Origin: Frigoriglobus tundricola
GTDB taxonomy: Bacteria; Planctomycetota; Planctomycetia; Gemmatales; Gemmataceae
Direction of reading: 5' to 3'
Length of the DNA stretch: 64,000 bases
Assembly: GCF_013128195.2 (NCBI RefSeq)
Contig: NZ_CP053452.2
Coordinates: 3,596,001 to 3,660,000 of the forward strand
Positions 47,729-55,500 of this stretch are shown piece by piece; position 1 is the first letter of the stretch; every line of letters begins with the position of its first letter. A program made the position numbers and the translations under genes. Below the pieces are notes generated by a model, which saw nothing but the letters and a program-made list of their open reading frames with translations, did no database searches and had not been told where the DNA came from.

Positions 47729-48095
47729 GCCAACCGCGGTGTGTGAGAGGAATCCGTATACTCCCCATGCTAGTCACCGCCGGACGCGGTTTTGATGCGC
47801 GAAACGCGCGGCTTCTCTGGTGATTTCGCGGAAGTGTCGCCGGCTGGAGGCACGCGTTCAGCCGGAAAGCCATACCGGTGAAGCCGTTACAGAGGTGCTG
47901 TGGTTTTGGGGTGCGGGCGACCGCGCCAGATGCTCGCGTGGGGTTGTGGAACCGCAAGACGAGGCTCGGCTCCCGCCCCCTGCTTTTCTCGCCCGCCCTG
48001 TGGTACACTTCCTCAATCGCCCGTTCGCGAAATCTACACGGTTCTGAGCTGCCGCGCGAACGTAGGGCCGGCTCACTGCGTACAGGTAACAGGTC
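47729..48095. other. Intergenic region between two divergent sigma-factor genes
   Basis: These 367 bases hold the promoters of the sigma-WD40 gene and of the ECF operon. I see no small gene, clear palindrome or consensus promoter; ECF-type autoregulatory promoters would not match the housekeeping pattern. Confidence 0.45.
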
Positions 48096-48743
48096 GTGCC
48101 GGAACACACGGGTCAAGCGCCGGAGACCGACGAACAACTGCTCGACCGGCTCCGCGCCGGCGAGCGGGACGTGTTCGGCACACTCGTCCGCCGGTACGAG
48201 CGGGAGCTGTTCGGGTACCTCCGGCGGTACCTCGGCGACGAGGACCTCGCCGACGACGTGTTCCAGAACACGTTCGTGCAGGTGTTCCTGAAAATTCAGC
48301 AGTACGAGCCAGGACGGGCGGCCCGGCCGTGGCTGTACGCGATCGCCACGAACCAGGCGATCGACGCCCTCCGGCGCCGGAACCGCCGGGCCGACCAGCG
48401 GGCCGACGCGGTCACGACCCCCGATGAGGACGGCCAACCGCGCCCGCTCTTCGAACTGTTGCCGGCCCCCGGCGACGGGCCGCCGGACTCCGCCGACCGG
48501 GCCGAACAGCGCGAGCTCGTCCGCGCGGCGGTGGACCGCCTCCCGGACCTCTTGCGTCAGGTGGTCATTCTGGCGTATTTTCAGGGGCTCAAGTACCGCG
48601 ACGTGGCCGACGCCCTGGACATCCCGGTCGGCACGGTCAAGTCACGGTTGCACGCCGCCCTCGCCCGACTCACCCAGGACTGGTCGGCGAATCAGGAAGC
48701 GGAAGACGGAAGTCCGAAAGCGGTCCAGGTGCCCGACATCTGA
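48096..48743 (+). CDS. ECF-type RNA polymerase sigma factor
   Basis: A 215-residue sigma-70-family protein starting at a GTG. Region 2 is intact (FGTLVRRYERELFGYLRRYL, DLADDVFQNTFVQVFLKI, ARPWLYAIATNQAIDALRR), and region 4 has the helix-turn-helix LKYRDVADALDIPVGTVKSR. Unlike the neighbouring fusion it has only a short C-terminal tail. The next gene, 30 bases on, encodes an anti-sigma-like protein, so control by an anti-sigma factor is likely. Confidence 0.92.
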   Translation: MPEHTGQAPETDEQLLDRLRAGERDVFGTLVRRYERELFGYLRRYLGDEDLADDVFQNTFVQVFLKIQQYEPGRAARPWLYAIATNQAIDALRRRNRRADQRADAVTTPDEDGQPRPLFELLPAPGDGPPDSADRAEQRELVRAAVDRLPDLLRQVVILAYFQGLKYRDVADALDIPVGTVKSRLHAALARLTQDWSANQEAEDGSPKAVQVPDI

Positions 48744-48773
48744 GCCGCGGTACGAAGCGGAGCGAGTCCTACC

Positions 48774-49169
48774 ATGTCGGACGAAGACCTGATCGGCTAC
48801 CTGTTCGACCTCCTCGATCCGGGCGACCGGGCCGCGGTGGCCGCCCGCGTGGCGACGGACACCGAAACCGCCGCCCGGCTGGAGCACCTGCGCGCCGCCG
48901 TTGCCCCGGTGCTCTCCGCGGCGGAGTTCGAGCGCGAGTGCCCGCCCGAACCGCGACCGGGACTGGCCCTGCGAACGCTCGCCGCCGTCGCCCGACACGT
49001 CGTTGACAGCGAGCCGCGGGTGGTCGAGCCTTCGGTCGTCGCCGCGTTCCTCCGCGACTACCCCACCGAAGCGGCCGAACTCGACTTCGATTCCGGCACC
49101 CGCGCGCGGGTGCCGCAGGCCGCGCCCGCCCCGCCCCCCGCGCCCGCACGCCGGTGGCCCCGCCGGTGA
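48774..49169 (+). CDS. Anti-sigma-factor-like protein
   Basis: A 131-residue protein, MSDEDLIGYLFDLLDPGDRA, with an N-terminal helical bundle like that of anti-sigma factors of ECF systems (VATDTETAARLEHLRAAVAP). It lacks the HxxxCxxC zinc motif. The C-terminal third is Pro/Ala/Arg-rich. Its TGA overlaps the GTG of the next gene (GTGA at 49166-49169). A one-base deletion in the preceding C run (~49130-49140) could also have split what was one protein with the next frame. Function is inferred mainly from position. Confidence 0.65.
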   Translation: MSDEDLIGYLFDLLDPGDRAAVAARVATDTETAARLEHLRAAVAPVLSAAEFERECPPEPRPGLALRTLAAVARHVVDSEPRVVEPSVVAAFLRDYPTEAAELDFDSGTRARVPQAAPAPPPAPARRWPRR

Positions 49170-49822
49170 CCGACGGCCCGGAGTACCGCGGCGGCTTCCG
49201 GCTCCGTGCGGACGTACTCGTTGCCGCGTGCATCGCGTTCGTCGGGTTCGGCCTGGTGATGTCCGGCGTCGCCAAGGCGCGCAACCAGAGCCGCATCCTC
49301 GCTTGCCAGAACAACCTCCGCACCCTCCACGCCGGGCTGACCGGGTACGCCGACACCGACCCGCAAGGGCGCTACCCGCAGATCGGAACGCCGGAGCTGC
49401 CGACCGCGGACGCGTTCGCGACCTCGCTCGTGGATCTGGGCTACCTGCCGGCCGGGTACAAGCCGGGGTGCCCCGCGGCGGTCGAGTGCCCCGCTTACAC
49501 GTACACGCTCGGCTTCCGCGGGCCGAATGACGAGCTCCTCAGCTTGCGCCGGCCGACCGCGACGTCCGACCCCGCGGACGAGAACGACCTGATGCCCGTT
49601 TCCGCGGACCTCCCCGCCGCGACCGTGACCGCGACCGCCGGCCCCGTGTCCCCCCACGCCGGTTGCATGAACGTGCTGTTCGTGGGAGGGAACGTTCGGC
49701 TCACGCAGTCCCCCAACGTCGGGCCAAACGGTGACGACATTTACCGAAACGTGTTCGGTCAGGTCGCGGCCGGGGCCAACCGCGGCGACGCCGTTCTCGG
49801 CGGCCCGGGCTCGCGGCCGTAG
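49166..49822 (+). CDS. Membrane-anchored pseudopilin-like protein with H-x9-GG box
   Basis: About 218 residues from a GTG at 49166 that overlaps the upstream stop. One membrane helix (DVLVAACIAFVGFGLVMSG) is followed by KARNQSRILACQNNLRTLHA, which mimics the post-helix segment of DUF1559/prepilin proteins (CQNNL, as at 29696). It ends with a degenerate H-x9-DG box, HAGCMNVLFVGGNVRL, where Gly replaces Asp. There is no prepilin cleavage motif. It may be the membrane and sensory part of the anti-sigma system, either as a separate coupled protein or as the C-terminal half of a frameshifted one. Confidence 0.65.
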   Translation: MTDGPEYRGGFRLRADVLVAACIAFVGFGLVMSGVAKARNQSRILACQNNLRTLHAGLTGYADTDPQGRYPQIGTPELPTADAFATSLVDLGYLPAGYKPGCPAAVECPAYTYTLGFRGPNDELLSLRRPTATSDPADENDLMPVSADLPAATVTATAGPVSPHAGCMNVLFVGGNVRLTQSPNVGPNGDDIYRNVFGQVAAGANRGDAVLGGPGSRP

Positions 49823-50113
49823 GGGACAGGAGACCGGGGACAGGAAACAGTGCGGGGCGACCGCCCCGCCTTCGACCCGACGCAGGACTCAAGTCCTCGG
49901 GGGCTGTGGCTTTGGAGAAGAAAGCATAAAGCGACGATGGGCTTTGCTGCCCCTGTCCCGCGCGGCCCCATGCCCGGAAACCGTCTATCTCTTCTAACCG
50001 AATCACTTTTGCGATACTTAGTGTGTTCTTTCAGGTCTGGCGGGAATCTGTAGTCACCAGAAAACTGTGTTCGACAGAGTTCCCCGCAGCATACCGTCGG
50101 CACACGTGATACA

Positions 50114-50142
50114 TTTAGGATAATCGTGTCTGACCGTATAAT
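50114..50142 (+). promoter_or_regulatory. Candidate sigma-70 promoter for the FHA-HD-GYP gene
   Basis: A perfect TATAAT (50137-50142) lies 17 bases after TTTAGG (50114-50119), giving a correctly spaced housekeeping-type promoter about 30 bases before the GTG at 50175. The -35 half is weak. The rest of the gene-free gap 49823-50174 shows no other feature. Confidence 0.5.
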
Positions 50143-50174
50143 CACGCGCTCGCGGCGGGAAGAGGAGTCGGGTC

Positions 50175-51743
50175 GTGAAGCGTCCCCTTCGACTGCGCGG
50201 CATTAGCGGCGACATCAAGGGCCAGGTGTGGGAATCGGACACGCTGCTCCGCGCCGGCCGGCTCGGGTCGCTCGAGATCGTTCTGGACGACAACTCGGTC
50301 AGCCGCCGCCACGCCGAGGTCCGGCACGGCACCGACGGGTGGCACGTCCGCGACCTGGAGAGCACCAACGGGACCTACGTCAACGGGGTCCGCATCGGCC
50401 CCGGGGACCAGCCGCTGAGGCCCCGCGACATCGTCCAGTTCGGCAAGGTCGCGGTCATCGTGGAGCTGACGGACGCGACCCCGGACGGCCCGCCGTCGAA
50501 CCAGCACGTCATCGCCGCCACGCAGTCGAGCTACGAGGACGGCATCCGGCGGCTGGCCTACGACCGCAACCACATGCCCCGCGCCGGCGAGCAGATGTTC
50601 GCCCTCCTCCGCGCCGGGCACCACTTCGTCCACATGCAGAGCGAGGACCAGCTCCTCGACGCGGTGCTGAACGACGCGGTCAGCGTGCTGGAGGCGCAGC
50701 GCGGCGCGATCGTGCTGGCCGAGGGCGACGGCCCGGACCCGAAGATGCGGTTGCGCGCCCTGGCCGTCGGCCAGGGCGAGCCGCCCGGCCGGTTCCACTA
50801 CTCCAAGAAGCTCACCGCCCGGTGCTTCGCCAGCGGGGTCTCGCTCCTCTACAGCACGCTCACCGCCGACGACGAGACGAAGGTGACGCAGAGCATCACC
50901 GACGGGGCGATGGCGAGCGTCATGTGCGTGCTGCTCCGCACCCCGCGGAAGCGGCTCGGCGTGCTGCACCTGGACCGGTGCTTCTGGCAGAGCCCGTTCA
51001 CCGAGGACGACCTGCACCTGGCCGACGCCCTGGCCGCGCACGTGTCCGCGGCCATCGAGAGCGCGCAGCTCCTCCGGCGCCAGAAGGACCAGTTCCTCAA
51101 GACGGTGTCCGTGCTCGCCCAGGCGGTCGAGCTCCGGGACGACTACACCGGCAACCACACGCAGCGGGTGACGCGGTACGCGATCCTGCTCGGCGAGAAG
51201 CTGGAGCTGCCGGACGACCAGCTCGAACTCATCAAGATCGGCGGCCCGCTGCACGACATCGGCAAGATCGGCATCGACGACGCGATCCTCCGCAAGCCCG
51301 GCCGGCTCACGGGCGAGGAGTACGCGATCATGCAGACGCACACGACAAAGGGGGCCGAGATCCTCTCGTCGGTCCCGGAAATGGAGCCGATCATCCCGAT
51401 CGTCCGCAGCCACCACGAGCGCTGGGACGGCACCGGGTACCCCGACCGCCTCCGGGGCGAACAGATCCCGCTCCTCGCCCGCATCGTGGCCGTCGCCGAC
51501 GCGTTCGACGCGATGACCTCGAACCGCCCGTACCACGAGAACAAAAAGGGCAAGCCGCCGGCGTGGGCGTTCGAGGAAGTGGAGCGCCAGCTCGGGCGGC
51601 AGTTCGACCCGACCGCCGGGGCCGCGTTCATCGCCATCCGCGAGGAGATCATCCGGGCGATGGTGGAGCTGCTGCCCGGGACCGAACTGGAATCGCCCGA
51701 ACCGGTCACCGTGGACGGCTTCGTTCACGACCCGCGGGGATAA
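50175..51743 (+). CDS. FHA-GAF-HD-GYP protein, putative c-di-GMP phosphodiesterase
   Basis: A 522-residue soluble signalling protein. Residues ~24-95 form an FHA domain (RAGRLGSLEIVLDDNSVSRR, LESTNGTYVNG), which binds phosphothreonine. A GAF domain spans ~150-300 (SVLEAQRGAIVLAEGDG; GVLHLDRCFWQSPFTEDDL). The HD-GYP domain spans ~310-500, with His360-Asp361 in GPLHDIGKIG and the signature HHERWDGTGYPD at 413-424, all metal ligands apparently present. HD-GYP enzymes hydrolyse c-di-GMP. The FHA domain implies control by a Ser/Thr kinase not found in this window. GAGGAG upstream of the GTG supports the start. Confidence 0.92.
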   Translation: MKRPLRLRGISGDIKGQVWESDTLLRAGRLGSLEIVLDDNSVSRRHAEVRHGTDGWHVRDLESTNGTYVNGVRIGPGDQPLRPRDIVQFGKVAVIVELTDATPDGPPSNQHVIAATQSSYEDGIRRLAYDRNHMPRAGEQMFALLRAGHHFVHMQSEDQLLDAVLNDAVSVLEAQRGAIVLAEGDGPDPKMRLRALAVGQGEPPGRFHYSKKLTARCFASGVSLLYSTLTADDETKVTQSITDGAMASVMCVLLRTPRKRLGVLHLDRCFWQSPFTEDDLHLADALAAHVSAAIESAQLLRRQKDQFLKTVSVLAQAVELRDDYTGNHTQRVTRYAILLGEKLELPDDQLELIKIGGPLHDIGKIGIDDAILRKPGRLTGEEYAIMQTHTTKGAEILSSVPEMEPIIPIVRSHHERWDGTGYPDRLRGEQIPLLARIVAVADAFDAMTSNRPYHENKKGKPPAWAFEEVERQLGRQFDPTAGAAFIAIREEIIRAMVELLPGTELESPEPVTVDGFVHDPRG

Positions 51744-51752
51744 TCGACGCCC

Positions 51753-51781
51753 GGCGAGCGGGGCGCGTGAGCCCCCCCGAG
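51753..51781. repeat. Copy of the GGCGAGCGGGG repeat arm
   Basis: These 29 bases (starting GGCGAGCGGGGCGCG) match the arms of the repeat at 36497-36673 with about three differences. A second related segment (GAGCGTAAGCCCCC) follows near 51819. They fill the gap between the convergent FHA-HD-GYP and lipoprotein genes. Confidence 0.65.
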
Positions 51782-51843
51782 GCGTCGAAACGCAGGTCGC
51801 GGTGCGAATGTGGAACGAGCGTAAGCCCCCAGCACGCCGGGCG

Positions 51844-52371
51844 TTACTCTTGAGCCACGAACGAATCCAGAAACCCGGTCGCTGCATCCGAATTGGCGAA
51901 CTCCGCTTTACCGAACACCGACACTTTGTAGATCCTCGTCCCGACGAGATACACCCGCGCCCGGAGCACCCCCCCGCGTTCGGGGACGGTCGCCACGAAC
52001 GCCCGCCCGGGGTACGTTCCCGCAAGCGCCACCGACCGGCTCTTGGCCAGAGTCCCGCCGACCGAGCGGATCAGGTCGGTTTGCGCGTCGTTGAGGAGCG
52101 TGTCGCTGGCGGCGGCAACCGCTTCGGGCGCGAGCGGGAGTTCGATCGCGCGCACCGTGTACGCCCCGTTCACGTCCTCCGCGGTGTAAAGGCGCGAGGG
52201 GATGCCGCCGGTCGGCTGGTCGATGACGCGGGGCTCCGTCGGGAACGCCGCCCGAAACTGGTCCGCTTTCGAGACGAACCCCGGCGCCGGCGGGGGGCCC
52301 GCGCAGCCCGCGACCGCGGCCAACACAACGGCACACGCGCGCACGCGGCACTCACGTCCGAACGAATTCAT
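51844..52371 (-). CDS. Lipoprotein of unknown function
   Basis: A 175-residue protein with a lipoprotein signal: basic start, VVLAAVAGC with the lipid-attachment Cys23. The mature part opens FRAAFPTEPRVIDQPTGG and continues as an alpha/beta domain (DTLLNDAQTDLIRSVGG, GRAFVATVPERGGVLRARVY), ending FLDSFVAQE. The opening and the ending resemble those of the exported protein at 59322 (FSVALPDKPVE... YLNSFEIDE) and the C-terminal domain of 58357, so the three may share a fold. AAGGAAGGG just before the ATG at 52371 supports this start over one at 52407. Confidence 0.72.
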   Translation of the reverse strand: MNSFGRECRVRACAVVLAAVAGCAGPPPAPGFVSKADQFRAAFPTEPRVIDQPTGGIPSRLYTAEDVNGAYTVRAIELPLAPEAVAAASDTLLNDAQTDLIRSVGGTLAKSRSVALAGTYPGRAFVATVPERGGVLRARVYLVGTRIYKVSVFGKAEFANSDAATGFLDSFVAQE

Positions 52372-52502
52372 CCCTTCCTTATAACCGCGCTGCGGCGCGC
52401 GGGCCACCGCACCTGTTCACCTTCCGCCGCTCGCGCGGGCGGGGTATAACCACATCAGTACCCGTATTATCCGCCTGTTCACTGCTTAGCCAGGACGCCA
52501 CG

Positions 52503-55500
52503 ATGGCCCGCTGCTTCTGCCACCTGCACCTGCACACGCACTACAGCCTGCTGGACGGCTTCAACCGCATCGGGCCGCTCGTCAAGCAGACCAAAGAACT
52601 CGGCATGACCGCCTGCGCGATCACCGACCACGGCAACATGTACGGGGCGATCGAGTTCTACATGGAGTGCAAGAAGGGCGGGATCAAGCCCGTCCTCGGG
52701 TACGAGGCGTACCTCGCCCCCGGCGCGCGCACCGACCGCGACAGCAAGGGCGAACTCGGCTTCTCCACGCACCTCACGCTGCTCGCGAAAAACATCACCG
52801 GGTTCAAGAACCTCATCAAGATGTCGAGCCTCGCGTACCTCGAGGGGTTCTACCGCAACCCGCGCATCGACCGCGAGCTGCTCGAGGCGCACAGCGAGGG
52901 CATCGTGTGCCTGAGCGGCTGCCTGGCGGGCGAGTTCAACCAGTACATCATCAAGAACAAGCCCGCCGAGGCCGAGAAGTTCGCGAAGTGGTGCCGCAAG
53001 GTGTTCGGCGAGAACTTCTACATCGAGATCCAGAACAACGGCATCGCGCTCCAGGACGAGTGCACCCCGGTCGCGGCGGACATCGCCCAGAAGCTCGGCG
53101 TGCCGCTCGTGGCCACCGCCGACGCCCACTACCTGTGCTCCGAGGACGCCCGCGCGCACGACGTGCTGTTCTGCATCAACACCCGCCAGATGCACGACCC
53201 GCGGAAGAAGAAGTACCCCGAAGAGCGGATGGCCAACCCGTACTACGTCCGCAGCCCGGAGGACATGTACAAGCTGTTCCCCAAGTACCCCGACGCGGTC
53301 GCGCGCAGCCAGGAGATCGCCGACGGGGTGGACATCGACATCGACTTCAAGAAGCGGTACTTCCCGGTGTTCACCCCGCCGGACGCGCTGACGCCGGCCG
53401 AGTACCTGCGCGCGCTGTGCGAGCGGGGCGTCCGGGAGCGGTACGGCGACAGCCCCTCGGAGGCGGTGCGGAAGCGGCTCGAACACGAGCTGGGGATCAT
53501 CACCCGGATGGGGTTCGAGACGTACTTCCTGGTCGTGTGGGACTTCGTGCGGTTCGCCCGGGAGACCGGCATCCCCTGCACCGCCCGCGGGTCCGGGTGC
53601 GGGGCGATCGTGGCCTACGTCCTGTACCTGAGCCACGTGTGCCCGCTCGAGTACGACCTGCTGTTCGAGCGGTTCCTGGACCCGAACCGGTCCGAGGCGC
53701 CCGACATCGATATCGACTTCTGCCAGGAGCGGCGCGAGCTGGTCATCGATTACGTGAAGCGCAAGTACGGCGTGGAGTCGGTGGCGCAGATCGGCACGTT
53801 CGGCACCCTGGCGGCGAAGGCCGCGCTCAAGGACGTGGGCCGCGTGCTCGACGTGCCCCTGGAGCGCGTCAACTTCATGTGCAAACTCGTGCCCATGAAG
53901 GGCGCGATCGCGAAGGGCCTTCAGGAGGCGCTCGACGAGTCCCCGGACTTCAAGCGCGAGTACGACCAGGACCCGCAGATCCGCGAGCTGGTGGACATCG
54001 CGCTGAAACTGGAGGGCACGAACCGGAACGTGGGCACCCACGCGGCCGGCGTGGTGATCGCGAACGGGCCGATCACCAACTACGTGCCGGTGCAGCGCCC
54101 GCCCAAGAAGGGCGACGACAGCTCCGACAGCGCCACCACGATGACGACGCAGTGGGAGATGGGCATCCTCGAAAAGGTCGGGATGCTCAAGATGGACTTC
54201 CTGGGCCTCCGCAACCTGACCGTGCTCGACAACTGCGTGAAGCTGATCAAGCGGACGCGCGGCGAGACGGTCGACCCGATGGCGTTCCCGCTCACCGACG
54301 AGGACACGTACAAGCTGCTCCAGCGCGGCGACGCGAAGGGCGTGTTCCAGCTCGAAAGCGAGGGCATCCGCGAGCTGCTGAAGCGGATGAAGCCGGACAA
54401 CATCCGCGACCTGATCGCGGTGCTGGCGCTGTACCGCCCCGGCCCGCTCGAGGGCGGCATGGTGGACGAGTACGTCGAGTGCAAGAACGGCCGCAAGCAG
54501 CCGGAGTACGCGCACCCGATCATGGAGGAGGTGCTGAGCGAGACCTACGGGGTCATGGTCTACCAGGAACAGATCATGCGGATGTTGAACCGCCTGGGCG
54601 GGATCGAGCTCGCCAAGGCGTACGCCTGTATCAAGGCCATCAGCAAGAAGAACTTCGAGATCATCAACGCCCGCAAGGCCGACTTCGTCGCCGGGGCCAC
54701 CCAGCGCGACGTGAGCGCCGAGAAGGCCGAAGAGATTTTTGAACTGATCGTCAAATTCGGGGGATACGGGTTCAACAAGTGCGTGGTCGCCGAGACCGAA
54801 GTGGTCGACGCGGGAAGTGGGGCCGTCACCACCGTCGGCGAGCTGTTCGCCTCCCGGCGCGAAATCACCGTTCACGCACTCGGTGCCGACAGCAAACTGC
54901 ACCCGCGGGCCGTGACGGACGTCGTTTGGAACGGCCGGAAGCCGGTCTACCGGCTCACGACCGAACTCGGCAAGCAGATCATCGCGACGGCGAACCACCC
55001 GTTCCGAACGCTGAACGGCTGGACGAATCTCGGCGACCTGAACGCCGGGGACCGCATCGCCGCGCCCCGCCGGCTCGTGGTCCCGGCTACCGAGTCGTGG
55101 CCCCGCCATGAGGTGATCGCACTCGCGGGGCTGCTCTCCGAGGGCAACACCTGTCACCCGACGACGCTGTACTTCTATGGGAATGACCGCGCGCTGGTCG
55201 ACGACTTCGCGACCGCCATCGGCGAGTTCCCCGATACAGTGGCCCGGATCTACACCCGGTCCGATGGCCGCCGGCTCGAAGTGCAAGCGAACACCGGCCG
55301 CGACACCCGGTTCAAGCCGAAAGCGGAGCGACAGACGGGGGGCCTTGCGGTCGAAGCCCCGCCACAACGGTCCGGGGCGTTTCGCCGGGCGGAGCGCTTG
55401 GGGGCACTCGGGAAGAAGGCGGCCGAAAAGTTCGTGCCCGCCGGGGTGTTCCGGCTCTGTGACCCGGATCTGGAGTTGTTCCTCGGCCGATTGTGGGCCG

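Noticed and set aside
47858-48109. Small frames between the divergent sigma genes
   Set aside because: No ribosome-binding site or recognisable sequence; they overlap the expected promoter region.
49130-49169. Programmed frameshift joining the anti-sigma-like and pseudopilin-like frames
   Set aside because: A GTGA stop-start overlap is enough to explain the layout and is common in this genome; kept only as an alternative.
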